Below are positions 31,028 through 39,784 of a stretch of 42,083 nucleotides of DNA, in pieces. Positions within the stretch are counted from its first letter, which is position 1, and each line of letters starts with the position of its first letter. The notes under the pieces were generated by a model. The model was not told where the DNA came from. It saw only the letters and a program-made list of their open reading frames with translations, and did no database searches. The position numbers and the translations under genes were made by a program. Origin of the DNA: JABDGC01 sp964466595 (GTDB taxonomy: Bacteria > Pseudomonadota > Gammaproteobacteria > DSM-16500); assembly GCA_964466595.1 (NCBI GenBank), contig CAYXNR010000015.1:1-42083 (forward strand). The letters are read 5' to 3'.

Positions 31028-32044
31028 ATGAATAAAATTTTGATTGTCGGTCCAGCTTGGGTTGGCGACATGGTTATGGCACAAAGTTTGTTTAAACTCT
31101 TAAAAGAGCGTCGTCCTGGGGTGATCATCCATGTTGCAGCACCTGCTTGGACACTGCCGCTGCTCACGCGAATGCCAGAAGTCTCGGCGGTTACGGCGCT
31201 GCCTTTTGTGCATGGACGTTTAGATCTTCGTGCGCGCTATGCCATCGGTAAAAAATTAGCGAGTGAACAATTTTCGCAGGCTATTGTTTTACCTAATTCT
31301 TTCAAGTCAGCCTTAATTCCTTGGTTTGCCAATATTCCTGTGCGCACTGGCTGGTCGAGAGAGCTTCGTTCTCTGATTATGAATGATTCTCGTAGTCTAG
31401 ATAAAAAACGTTATCCACTGATGGTGCCACGCTTTTTAGCCCTAGGGCTTGCGCCTGAGGAAGCCGTGCCTGCAGTTTATGCCTATCCTGAACTAAAAAG
31501 TGAGTTTAAGACACAGGCAGCTGCTTTACAGCGCTTAGGTCTTCAGACACCCCCAACCCCGGTACTCGCTCTTTGTCCCGGCGCCGAATTCGGCCCCTCC
31601 AAGCGTTGGCCAGAAGAAGCTTTCGCTGAAGTGGCGCGTGCTAAATTAGCGGCGGGCTGGCAGGTTTGGCTTTTTGGTTCGGCTAAAGATCAGGCTGTCA
31701 CCGAACGCATTATGGCACTCACGAATCAAGCCTGCCTTGATTTAGCCGGCAAAACCAGTCTAGATGAAGCCATCGATTTATTAGCACTGACTACAGCTGT
31801 TGTGAGTAATGATTCAGGACTGATGCATGTCGCTGCTGCGCTTCAAAAACCAGTCATCGCGATCTATGGTTCAACCAGTCCAGGTTTTACACCCCCCTTG
31901 GCTGAAAAAGTAGCTATTCTGAAACTCAGTTTAGCTTGTCAGCCTTGTTTTAAACGGGAATGCCCCTTGCAGCATCATCGCTGCATGCGAGATTTAGCGC
32001 CGGCTTCTGTTTTAAATTCACTTGAGGAGCTTGTTGCTGCATGA
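31028..32044 (+). CDS. waaF: ADP-heptose:LPS heptosyltransferase II
   Basis: 338 residues, GT-B glycosyltransferase family 9. N-terminal I-L-I-V-G-P-A-W-V-G-D-M-V-M binds the acceptor side; the C-terminal half has C-P-G-A-E-F-G-P-S-K-R-W-P, then N-D-S-G-L-M-H-V-A-A-A and Y-G-S-T-S-P for ADP-heptose. It adds the second heptose to the inner core. The W-V-G-D-M and A-E-F-G-P-S-K-R-W-P words point to WaaF over WaaC. It overlaps the next gene by four bases (ATGA). Confidence 0.93.
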   Translation: MNKILIVGPAWVGDMVMAQSLFKLLKERRPGVIIHVAAPAWTLPLLTRMPEVSAVTALPFVHGRLDLRARYAIGKKLASEQFSQAIVLPNSFKSALIPWFANIPVRTGWSRELRSLIMNDSRSLDKKRYPLMVPRFLALGLAPEEAVPAVYAYPELKSEFKTQAAALQRLGLQTPPTPVLALCPGAEFGPSKRWPEEAFAEVARAKLAAGWQVWLFGSAKDQAVTERIMALTNQACLDLAGKTSLDEAIDLLALTTAVVSNDSGLMHVAAALQKPVIAIYGSTSPGFTPPLAEKVAILKLSLACQPCFKRECPLQHHRCMRDLAPASVLNSLEELVAA

Positions 32045-33066
32045 GAGTTTTATTAGTTAAAACGTCTTCCTTAGGCGATGTGATTCATACCCTTCCTGCC
32101 TTAACTGATGCCGCAGCGGTTATTCCAAATCTTTCCTTTACCTGGCTTGTGGAAGAACCCTTTGCGGAAATTCCGAGTTGGCATCCTCGAGTAGAAAAAA
32201 TTCTACCTTTAGCTTGGCGTCGCTGGCGAAAAAATCTTTTTTCTAAACAACATCTCCAAGAAGGGCGAACTTTTTTAAAAGCCTTGCGCAGTGAGCACTA
32301 TGATCTTGTTTTAGATGCACAAGGCTTAGTAAAAAGCGCCTTACTCACACTCGCAGCTAAAGGACGGCGCTGCGGTTTAGATTGGCGTTCGGCACGCGAA
32401 CCGGTGGCCTCTTGCGTCTATCAAACCAAATGTACTGTTAACTTTTATCAACACGCCATTGTTCGCATGCGCAGTATTTTCAGCCATGCTTTTAATTACG
32501 ATTTACCCACCACCTTGCCAGATTATGGTCTGACTCGTGAACAATTTATCAATCCCACGAAAGAGGCTGCTTATCTCGTCTTTTTACATGGCACCACCTG
32601 GGCTACGAAGTTATGGCCTGAAAACTATTGGGTGGAATTAGCAAAATTGGCTGCGCGTGAAAACCTAGTCGTGAAATTGCTATGGGGGTCTGCTCTCGAA
32701 GAAGCTCGGGCGAAACGCTTAGCAGAACAGGCAGAAAATATTGTCGTCATGCCGCGCCAGGATCTTCGAGGCAGCGCAAAAGTACTCACCAATGCTCGCG
32801 GCATCGTCGCTGTCGATACCGGTCTTGCCCATTTAGCAGCCGCACTAGAAGTGCCAACCGTGTCATTATATGGCCCGACGAATCCTGAATATACCGGCGC
32901 TTTGGGACGAAAACAGCTTTGTCTACCTGCTCAGTTTCCTTGTGCGCCTTGTTTAAAGCGAGAATGCACTTACCAAGGAGTCGCGAGCACGCAACCAGCT
33001 TGTTTTTCTGCTCTGCCACCGGAGAAGGTGTGGGCTAGTTTAGCTAGCTTGATCAGCACATCCTGA
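32041..33066 (+). CDS. waaC: ADP-heptose:LPS heptosyltransferase I
   Basis: 341 residues, also GT9. V-K-T-S-S-L-G-D-V-I-H-T-L-P-A is the typical WaaC start; L-H-G-T-T-W-A-T-K-L-W-P and V-D-T-G-L-A-H-L-A-A-A with Y-G-P-T-N-P follow. It adds the first heptose to Kdo-lipid A. Translationally coupled to waaF by a four-base overlap. Having both implies a heptose-bearing core. It converges on the PBP4 gene. Confidence 0.94.
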   Translation: MRVLLVKTSSLGDVIHTLPALTDAAAVIPNLSFTWLVEEPFAEIPSWHPRVEKILPLAWRRWRKNLFSKQHLQEGRTFLKALRSEHYDLVLDAQGLVKSALLTLAAKGRRCGLDWRSAREPVASCVYQTKCTVNFYQHAIVRMRSIFSHAFNYDLPTTLPDYGLTREQFINPTKEAAYLVFLHGTTWATKLWPENYWVELAKLAARENLVVKLLWGSALEEARAKRLAEQAENIVVMPRQDLRGSAKVLTNARGIVAVDTGLAHLAAALEVPTVSLYGPTNPEYTGALGRKQLCLPAQFPCAPCLKRECTYQGVASTQPACFSALPPEKVWASLASLISTS

Positions 33067-33091
33067 GAAAAGCCGCCATAAGCTATAAAAA

Positions 33092-34546
33092 TTAATACCG
33101 CTGATATTGCGTCAACAAAGTCGCAATTTTGTCTTCTAATTCTTTATAGGTCCAACCCGAACCACGACGGCCATTGACCATGATGACAAAGGCGATGGGT
33201 TCTTTGTTGCCGCCGATTGCATAGCCGGCGAGAGAAACAACGCCGATTCCGGTCATTGTGCCTGTTTTTGCTCTTACTTTGCGGGCGATATTGTACATAC
33301 GATGTTTTAAGGTGCCATCGATGCCGGCAATGGGTAGGGCTGAAATAAACTCGTAATTGGTGCCGATATGGTGATAGGCAAAATCCAATACCTGCATCAT
33401 TTGTGCAGGGGTAATTTGGTTATAACGGGATAAGCCGGAACCATCAATAACACGAAGGCCAGAAGTATTGATACCGATTTTATCAGACAGAATTTTTTCG
33501 ACGGCTAGTCCGCCATTTTCCCAACTGCCTGGTTGCCGTGCATAGACCTGGCCTAATTTTTTAAATAAGGCACCGGCAATAATATTATCTGATTTTTTCA
33601 TCATTTCATTGACGATCACTCGCAAAGGTTGCGATTGATGATCCACCACAGGCGCTAAAGTAGCATGGACTTTTCCTGGCGTAATTCGTCCTTGCACAGT
33701 TACACCGTAGCGCTTAAAAAGATTTTTAACCAGCAATTGATTATAGGTCAGGACATTCTCAATCACATAGCTGACTCCCCAGGCATAATGCCCTTTGGGC
33801 ATACAGCCACGCAGCGAGAGGATGTTGTCTGAACTGCCTAATTTGAGATAACAGCCCCGACTATGACGAGACTTGGTCACAACAGCATTCCGCAGAACAG
33901 GATAATAATAATGCGGCGAGGTCATCACCTGAGCCAACTGTCCCGGCTTTCGACCGGGTAAGACCCGAAAAGGTAAACAATTGTGATTGATGATGCCTGC
34001 ACTAATCGGTGCGGCATAACAATAATGAACATCTTTAGCGAGCCATCCCGGAGCACCATAATTTTGATCGAAGGCACTGTCATCAATATAAACATTCCCT
34101 GTCACAGTTTGAATTTGCTGGGATTTTAAAGAAGTCATGAGGTCAATTAAATCTTTGTAGGTTAGAGAGGGATCCCCGCTTTGTACCAAATAAAGATTAC
34201 CGCTTAAAACGCCCTTTTTAATCGACTTGGCATCTGTTACAAATTGAGTACTAAAGCGATATTCTGGACCTAAATAAAGCAAAGCTGTTTCGGCAATTAA
34301 GATTTTAAGGGTGCTTGCGGGAATAAAAGTATGATGGATATTTTGTGAATAGAGGGTATCGCCATATTTCATCGATTTGACATACACCCCCACTTCAGCT
34401 TGGTGATAAGCTTGTAAAATGCGGCTTATTTCACTCGCCAGGTTGCCTTTACCATAAATAACGATTTTTCGGGGTTGATGATAAGCGAAGGCTTGAATAT
34501 TAGACAAGGCCAGGGCCAAAAAAAGGACTACAATTCCTTTATACAT
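33092..34546 (-). CDS. dacB: D-alanyl-D-alanine carboxypeptidase/endopeptidase (PBP4 type)
   Basis: 484 residues with an N-terminal signal ending near I-Q-A-F-A. The penicillin-binding active site is complete: S-T-L-K (near residue 77), S-D-N (near 318) and K-T-G (near 423), with a long insert between the first two as in DacB. It trims or cuts peptide cross-links in the periplasm. GAGAGGA lies 12-14 bases before the ATG. Its substrate would be the D,D bonds built from the ddl product also encoded here. Confidence 0.92.
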   Translation of the reverse strand: MYKGIVVLFLALALSNIQAFAYHQPRKIVIYGKGNLASEISRILQAYHQAEVGVYVKSMKYGDTLYSQNIHHTFIPASTLKILIAETALLYLGPEYRFSTQFVTDAKSIKKGVLSGNLYLVQSGDPSLTYKDLIDLMTSLKSQQIQTVTGNVYIDDSAFDQNYGAPGWLAKDVHYCYAAPISAGIINHNCLPFRVLPGRKPGQLAQVMTSPHYYYPVLRNAVVTKSRHSRGCYLKLGSSDNILSLRGCMPKGHYAWGVSYVIENVLTYNQLLVKNLFKRYGVTVQGRITPGKVHATLAPVVDHQSQPLRVIVNEMMKKSDNIIAGALFKKLGQVYARQPGSWENGGLAVEKILSDKIGINTSGLRVIDGSGLSRYNQITPAQMMQVLDFAYHHIGTNYEFISALPIAGIDGTLKHRMYNIARKVRAKTGTMTGIGVVSLAGYAIGGNKEPIAFVIMVNGRRGSGWTYKELEDKIATLLTQYQRY

Positions 34547-34619
34547 AGTTATTATTATTTCCTCTCTATCCTGCCACTCTCAAAACGAGAGAGAGTTACA
34601 GAAATATTATCCTTTATAG

Positions 34620-34625
34620 TATAAT
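34620..34625 (+). promoter_or_regulatory. candidate -10 box for the CBU_0585-type gene
   Basis: A consensus TATAAT stands 28 bases before the ATG at 34653. The best -35 (GTTACA, 34595-34600, spacer 19) is weak. Confidence 0.35.
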
Positions 34626-34652
34626 AACACCCTTAGTAGGAGGACAAGAAAG

Positions 34653-34811
34653 ATGTTGCGGTTTTTAAAACAATATTTTATGCCGATCTATATTAGCGAG
34701 TTGGATCAATTTTTATCTCATTTTGATGCAACCCATCCCTTATCTGCTGTTCAGCAAAAAGAACGGGAGAAATATCGTCGTCTTTACCAGTTACGAGATC
34801 AGGCTGATTAG
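34653..34811 (+). CDS. CBU_0585-type small protein
   Basis: A 52-residue frame with an excellent ribosome-binding site (AGGAGGA, eight-base spacer). Its pattern Y-I-S-E-L-D-Q-F-L, F-D-A-T-H-P-L-S, and Q-Q-K-E-R-E-K-Y-R-R-L-Y-Q-L-R-D matches a small conserved family named after Coxiella CBU_0585. It is charged, helical, without a signal or membrane segment. Function unknown. It lies between dacB (divergent) and a secreted-protein gene. Confidence 0.8.
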   Translation: MLRFLKQYFMPIYISELDQFLSHFDATHPLSAVQQKEREKYRRLYQLRDQAD

Positions 34812-34892
34812 CTTAATTAATCTCCTCGTGTTCTTGCCTCAGTCTGCCTTTTGGTATAACTTTATTCCTCTTTTCACACTAGGAACCAGCCC

Positions 34893-35270
34893 ATGAAAAA
34901 AATTTTAATTTATCTTTTTACCTTCTTTTTTAGCTCTCTCAGCTTCGCTGCTATCCCTCCTCAACCGGAAAAATGCCCGGGGGTGACTGCAATTCAAAAA
35001 ACCGATTTTCTTGTCGCCCAAAAACTTTCTAATGATAGCTATGGCGCTATTCAAATCAGCCCCTACGATACGAATGAAACCTGGGGACTCGTGATGGCTG
35101 AAATTCCGGCTTCATCGGTACAGGAGGCTCTTAAAAAAGCCAAGGCTGCCCTGAACTCACTCAGCTTTAAAGCAGGTCCAGCTTATTTTTCGCAAAATAA
35201 TATCTGGGGCTGTGTGTATGCTGTCAGTGAGGGTTATGGCGTGGTTTCCTTGACGCCCTTGCCCGCCTAG
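34893..35270 (+). CDS. secreted DUF4949-like protein
   Basis: 125 residues with a clear Sec signal (Lys-rich start, Phe/Leu/Ser core, cleavage after S-F-A-A). Mature part: K-C-P-G-V-T-A-I, Y-D-T-N-E-T-W-G-L, and W-G-C-V-Y-A-V near the end. The two Cys could form a disulfide. The layout resembles DUF4949, a family known mainly from Legionella, where one member was named a hemin-binding protein. Heme binding is not shown by any motif here. Its stop codon lies in a 19-bp tandem duplication. Confidence 0.7.
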   Translation: MKKILIYLFTFFFSSLSFAAIPPQPEKCPGVTAIQKTDFLVAQKLSNDSYGAIQISPYDTNETWGLVMAEIPASSVQEALKKAKAALNSLSFKAGPAYFSQNNIWGCVYAVSEGYGVVSLTPLPA

Positions 35271-35300
35271 GTTTATATTTCTCCCCTAGGTTTATATTTC
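35266..35300. repeat. 19-bp tandem duplication over a stop codon
   Basis: CCTAGGTTTATATTTC occurs at 35266-35281 and again at 35285-35300. The first copy includes the TAG stop of the DUF4949-like gene. Probably a simple slippage event. Confidence 0.8.
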
Positions 35301-35325
35301 AATCACAAGCTCTTAAAATTTTACT

Positions 35326-35835
35326 ATGGCCTTACTCAAAATCTTACATTACCCTGACCCTCGCTTGCGGACAAAAGCAGAAATCGTTAAGGATTTTGGT
35401 CCGGATTTACAAAAAATGATCGACGATATGTATGAAACCATGTACGCAGCGCAGGGCGTGGGGCTTGCTGCAACGCAGGTGAATATTCATCTGCGTTTGG
35501 CCGTGATGGATGTGGTCGGCTCTGGCAAACAACAGATTTGCATGATCAATCCCGAGTTTATTTCGACGAATGGCACGCAGATCGATCAGCATGGCTGCCT
35601 GTCTGTGCCAGGCGTACCGGGAGCAGCCCTAAAGCGTGCGGCAAAGGTGCATATCCGTGCTCTCGATCGCTTCGGGAAACCCTTTGAACTTGAAGCGGAA
35701 AAAACCTTGGCAATTTGCATTCAACATGAAACTGATCATTTAAACGGAAAACTCTTCATCGATCATCTCTCCACTCTCAAACGTGAACGTCTCTTTAAAA
35801 AAGCTGAAAAATATCGCCGGAACGACAGTGCCTAA
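35326..35835 (+). CDS. def: peptide deformylase
   Basis: 169 residues; removes the N-formyl group from new proteins. Motif 1 G-V-G-L-A-A-T-Q (about 44-51) and motif 3 Q-H-E-T-D-H-L-N-G (metal His and catalytic Glu, about 132-140) are normal. Motif 2, usually E-G-C-L-S, reads H-G-C-L-S-V-P-G; the metal-binding Cys is kept. Length is normal. It overlaps fmt by eight bases, the standard def-fmt arrangement. Confidence 0.95.
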   Translation: MALLKILHYPDPRLRTKAEIVKDFGPDLQKMIDDMYETMYAAQGVGLAATQVNIHLRLAVMDVVGSGKQQICMINPEFISTNGTQIDQHGCLSVPGVPGAALKRAAKVHIRALDRFGKPFELEAEKTLAICIQHETDHLNGKLFIDHLSTLKRERLFKKAEKYRRNDSA

Positions 35836-36778
35836 CTCGTCTTTAAAGCTTATTTTTGCTGGGACGCCGGAATTTGCCGCCACGATCTTAACTGCTTTAC
35901 TCTCAAGCAAGCATTCGCTTCTCGCTGTCTATACGCAACCCGATCGACCGGCCGGTCGGGGCCTGCAACTCTTGGAAAGCCCGGTGAAAATGGTAGCAAA
36001 AAAGCAGCAGCTTCCTATCTTTCAGCCGAGCAGCTTAAAAGATCCTGTAGAACAACAAAAAATCCTGGCGCTCTCTGCTGATCTCATGATTGTAGCTGCT
36101 TATGGCTTGTTGCTTCCCGAAGCGGTTCTCAGCGCACCGCGCCTTGGCTGCCTAAACATTCACGCTTCTTTGTTGCCCCGGTGGCGAGGCGCAACACCAA
36201 TACAACAAGCTATTTTAGCAGGCGACAGTCAAACGGGTATTAGCCTCATGCAAATGGATAAGGGACTAGATACGGGTCCATCTTTGCTTCAAGTTGAATG
36301 CCCCATCTATTCGGAGGATACCAGTGAAAGCTTGCAGCAACGTCTTGCAAACTTAGGAGCAGCTACCCTAGTCGAAGCGCTTGAACTGCTTTCAGCTGGT
36401 AAACTCAAGGCCCGACCACAAAATCCGGCAGAAGTGAGCTATGCACCTAAGCTCCGTAAAAAGGATGGTAGAATTAATTGGCAACAAACAGCCGTAGAAA
36501 TTGATCGTCGGGTGCGCGCTTTCTATCCTTGGCCTCTTGCTTTTACGAGCTATAAAGAAGAAACCTTGAGAGTTTATGCAGTCCAGGTCTTGCTTGAAAA
36601 AACGAGCGCTGCTCCTGGAACAATTGTCGCTTGTTCAAAAGAAGGTTTGGATATAGCAACCGGAAAGGGCCTCCTACGCCTGCTTCGGGTGCAGGCCCCA
36701 GGTGGGCGTGCGCTAGCAATTGGGGATTTTTTGAATGCTCGACAAGAGGATTTTTTGCTTGGTTCAAGGTTTGATTAA
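35828..36778 (+). CDS. fmt: methionyl-tRNA formyltransferase
   Basis: 316 residues from a GTG at 35828, which aligns with the normal start of the family (P-N-S-S-L-K-L-I-F-A-G-T-P-E-F). A GTG at 35783 would add 15 residues inside def and is unlikely. Active-site block N-I-H-A-S-L-L-P-R-W-R-G-A-T-P-I-Q with Asn and His, and D-K-G-L-D-T-G with Asp, are intact; the C-terminal tRNA-binding domain begins near residue 205. It formylates initiator Met-tRNA with 10-formyl-THF, linking it to the folate enzyme Fau. Confidence 0.95.
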   Translation: MPNSSLKLIFAGTPEFAATILTALLSSKHSLLAVYTQPDRPAGRGLQLLESPVKMVAKKQQLPIFQPSSLKDPVEQQKILALSADLMIVAAYGLLLPEAVLSAPRLGCLNIHASLLPRWRGATPIQQAILAGDSQTGISLMQMDKGLDTGPSLLQVECPIYSEDTSESLQQRLANLGAATLVEALELLSAGKLKARPQNPAEVSYAPKLRKKDGRINWQQTAVEIDRRVRAFYPWPLAFTSYKEETLRVYAVQVLLEKTSAAPGTIVACSKEGLDIATGKGLLRLLRVQAPGGRALAIGDFLNARQEDFLLGSRFD

Positions 36779-36923
36779 GAGCTCTTTATGCCGGTCTGTG
36801 TTTAGTCGGCCTCTCAACCTTTCCAGTTGGGTTTAATAAGCCTTTCAGGTATAGTTTATAGAGTCATCCAGTTCTTTTTTGCCATAAAACAAAACATGCC
36901 ATTCAATGAAGAAGGATTTGCCG

Positions 36924-37175
36924 ATGGTAAAAACAGATTTTTTTAAAAAATTAGCGGAAGAGTTAACGGAGGTTTTACCCGCTCATTTTAACACCGTCAA
37001 AAAAGATCTAGAAAAAAACTGCCAGCTCATCTTAAATAAGGCTTTTTCTAAGCTCGATTTGGTCACGCGCGAAGAATTTGACGTCCAAGCCAAGGTTTTA
37101 GCCCGCACGCGAAAAAAACTAGAAGAATTAGAAAAAACTCTTCATAGCTTAGAAAAAAAGAAGCGCAAACCATGA
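36924..37175 (+). CDS. ubiK: ubiquinone biosynthesis accessory factor UbiK
   Basis: 83 residues from the ATG at 36924 (AAGGA seven bases upstream); an ATG at 36906 lacks a site. The BMFP/YqiC pattern is visible: F-F-K-K-L-A-E-E-L, L-V-T-R-E-E-F-D-V-Q-A-K-V-L-A-R-T-R-K-K-L, then a C-terminal coiled coil. UbiK binds UbiJ and lipids and aids the Ubi complex. It ends in a four-base overlap with the Nudix gene. Confidence 0.88.
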   Translation: MVKTDFFKKLAEELTEVLPAHFNTVKKDLEKNCQLILNKAFSKLDLVTREEFDVQAKVLARTRKKLEELEKTLHSLEKKKRKP

Positions 37176-37831
37176 TGCGCTTTCCTTTTACTGAAAAGGA
37201 TTTCGAAATTGTTAATCGCCAAATCATCCATGAAGGCTTCTTTCGTTATGTGAACTATGAATTACGCCATCGGCTTTTTAAAGGCGGGTGGACTGCCCTG
37301 CTGCATCGCGAGGTGATTGAGCGAAGTCATGCCGCCGCCCTGCTGCCCTACGATCCTATCTTGGATCAGGTTGTCTTGCTTACTCAATTTCGGGTTGGGG
37401 CTATTCCTCCCTCGAAAAAATATGCTAGTGATTCTCCTAGCAGGGAAGCCAATCCTTGGTTAATTGAAATTGTAGCCGGCCTCTTAAGCCCCAATGAAAC
37501 GCCAAAGGAAGTCGCCCTTCGGGAAGCAGAGGAAGAAGCAGGCTGTCGTATACTTGAACTTTATCCCATTAACGATTATTTTGTCAGCCCCGGTGGTAGC
37601 AACGAATATATTCATCTTTATTGTGGACGTATCGATAGTAGCAGCATCCAGAATAGCTACCATGGCTTGGAAGAAGAAAACGAAGATATTTACGCCTTTA
37701 TTCTTCCCGTAGAGGAAGCTTTTGAATGGCTTAATCAAGGCAAAATTAAAACCGCGCCGGCTTTGATTGCCTTGCAATGGCTAAAGCTTAATCGTCATTT
37801 TTTGCGCGACTTGTGGTTGAAGTCAGCCTAA
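37172..37831 (+). CDS. nudF: ADP-ribose pyrophosphatase (Nudix)
   Basis: 219 residues. Complete Nudix box: G-L-L-S-P-N-E-T-P-K-E-V-A-L, then R-E-A-E-E-E-A-G. The N-terminal Y-E-L-R-H-R-L-F region and the later Y-F-V-S-P-G-G-S-N-E-Y-I-H-L-Y, plus size, indicate the NudF/TIGR00052 group, which splits ADP-ribose into AMP and ribose-5-phosphate. Coupled to ubiK by overlap; parE follows after 33 bases. Confidence 0.9.
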   Translation: MMRFPFTEKDFEIVNRQIIHEGFFRYVNYELRHRLFKGGWTALLHREVIERSHAAALLPYDPILDQVVLLTQFRVGAIPPSKKYASDSPSREANPWLIEIVAGLLSPNETPKEVALREAEEEAGCRILELYPINDYFVSPGGSNEYIHLYCGRIDSSSIQNSYHGLEEENEDIYAFILPVEEAFEWLNQGKIKTAPALIALQWLKLNRHFLRDLWLKSA

Positions 37832-37864
37832 ATCGTTTTGATATTTTGACTGTGGATCCATCTT

Positions 37865-39778
37865 ATGGCAACGAAAACAAAACAGCACTATACTGCCGAA
37901 GCACTTGAGGTTTTAAGTGGTCTTGAACCCGTACGGCGTCGTCCGGGCATGTATACTGATACCACCAACCCCAATCATTTGGCACATGAGGCCATTGATA
38001 ATAGCGTTGACGAGGCAATGGAAGGCCACGCCTCAAAAATCGAGGTTATTTTTTATAAAGATGGCTCGCTCGAAGTGATTGATAATGGTCGCGGCATGCC
38101 GGTCGATATCCATCCTGAAGAAAAAATCAGCGGTGTTGAACTCATCTTAACGCGCCTGCATAGCGGTGCAAAATTTTCTAATAAGCAATATCGTTTTTCC
38201 GGCGGCTTGCATGGTGTTGGCATTTCCGTGGTCAATGCTTTATCCAAGCGTTTAGAAGTGAAAATAAAACGTGATAACAAACTCTATACCATGCGCTTTG
38301 CGCAGGGCGAAAAAACCTCTAAGCTTGAGTCTCACAAATTACCTGCGGGAAGCAAAGGTGAAAAAGCAGAAAGCGGCACCAGTATTCATTTCTGGCCGGA
38401 AGAAAAATATTTTGATTCACCACGTTTTGCACTGAACAAATTAAAACATGCTTTACGAGCTAAAGCCGTGCTTTGTCCTGGCTTGCATGTAAGCTTTTTC
38501 GATGAGGCACATCAGCAGAAAGAAGAATGGTACTATGAAGCCGGTTTAAGCCATTATCTCTTAGAAACAATTGGCAAAACACCTCGTATTCCCGAAGAGC
38601 CTTTTGTGGGTTCCTTTGCCGGCAACACCGAAATGGTTGATTGGGCCGTGCTGTGGTTGCCGGAAAAAAATGAAGTCTTGTCTGAAAGCTATGTTAATTT
38701 AGTACCCACACCACAGGGCGGTACACATGTCAGCGGTTTACGTTTGGGTTTATTGGAAGCCTTGCGGGAATTCTGCGAGTATCGCAACTTATTTCCTCGC
38801 GGCATTAAACTGACACCGGATGATGTCTGGCTACAGTGTGCTCATATTATTTCAGTAAAACTTCAAGAACCGCAGTTTTCAGGACAAACCAAAGAACGCC
38901 TCTCCTCTCGTGAATGTTCTGCTTTCGTTTCTGGCGTTGTTAAAGATGCCTTCAGTCTCTGGCTCAATCAACATGTTACAGAAGCAGAAGCTATTGCAAG
39001 TTTAGCAATCGAGAATGCAGAAAAGCGTTTAAAGGCAGCGCAAATTGTCGTTCGTAAAAAAATTACCGCCGGTCCCGCACTACCGGGTAAATTGGCTGAC
39101 TGTTCGCAGCAGGATCCTTCTCTCTGCGAGCTCTTTTTAGTCGAAGGCGATTCAGCAGGAGGCTCTGCAAAACAGGCGCGCAACCGTGAATTTCAGGCTA
39201 TTTTGCCCTTACGCGGTAAAATTTTAAATACCTGGGAAGTGCCGTCGACCGAAATTTTTGCCTCCCAAGCCATCCATGATATTGCAATTGCAATTGGCGC
39301 TGAAGCCAATTCACCGGATCTCAAGGGTTTGCGTTATGGCAAAATTTGCATTTTGGCTGATGCCGATTCCGATGGCTCACATATCGCTACACTGTTGTGC
39401 GCGCTGTTTACCAAACATTTTCGAGCACTCGTTGAAGCCGGACATGTTTACGTCGCCATGCCGCCTCTTTTTCGCATTGATTTTGGCAAAGAAGTGTATT
39501 ACGCCTTGGACGAAGCTGAAAAACAGGGTCTGCTTGATCGTCTCGCTGCCGAAAATAAAAAGGCCAAGCCTCATATTCTGCGCTTCAAAGGCTTGGGTGA
39601 AATGAATGCCCTGCAATTGCGCGAAACAACGATGGATCCGAACACCCGACGACTCATTCAGCTCGTGCTCAAACCACATGATCAGGCAGATGAAATGTTG
39701 GATATGTTGCTCTCCAAAAAACGAGCGGCTGACCGTAAAACTTGGCTTGAAGATAAAGGCAATCTGGCAGAGGTGTAA
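37865..39778 (+). CDS. parE: DNA topoisomerase IV subunit B
   Basis: 637 residues. GHKL ATPase domain: E-A-I-D-N-S-V-D-E-A (Glu general base, Asn for Mg), D-N-G-R-G-M-P-V-D, G-G-L-H-G-V-G. Toprim part: E-G-D-S-A-G-G-S-A and D-A-D-S-D-G-S-H. ParE and not GyrB: size near 630, no long Toprim insert, G-M-Y-T-D-T-T-N, and the parC gene follows. It powers decatenation of daughter chromosomes. Confidence 0.96.
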   Translation: MATKTKQHYTAEALEVLSGLEPVRRRPGMYTDTTNPNHLAHEAIDNSVDEAMEGHASKIEVIFYKDGSLEVIDNGRGMPVDIHPEEKISGVELILTRLHSGAKFSNKQYRFSGGLHGVGISVVNALSKRLEVKIKRDNKLYTMRFAQGEKTSKLESHKLPAGSKGEKAESGTSIHFWPEEKYFDSPRFALNKLKHALRAKAVLCPGLHVSFFDEAHQQKEEWYYEAGLSHYLLETIGKTPRIPEEPFVGSFAGNTEMVDWAVLWLPEKNEVLSESYVNLVPTPQGGTHVSGLRLGLLEALREFCEYRNLFPRGIKLTPDDVWLQCAHIISVKLQEPQFSGQTKERLSSRECSAFVSGVVKDAFSLWLNQHVTEAEAIASLAIENAEKRLKAAQIVVRKKITAGPALPGKLADCSQQDPSLCELFLVEGDSAGGSAKQARNREFQAILPLRGKILNTWEVPSTEIFASQAIHDIAIAIGAEANSPDLKGLRYGKICILADADSDGSHIATLLCALFTKHFRALVEAGHVYVAMPPLFRIDFGKEVYYALDEAEKQGLLDRLAAENKKAKPHILRFKGLGEMNALQLRETTMDPNTRRLIQLVLKPHDQADEMLDMLLSKKRAADRKTWLEDKGNLAEV

Positions 39779-39784
39779 AGCTTC

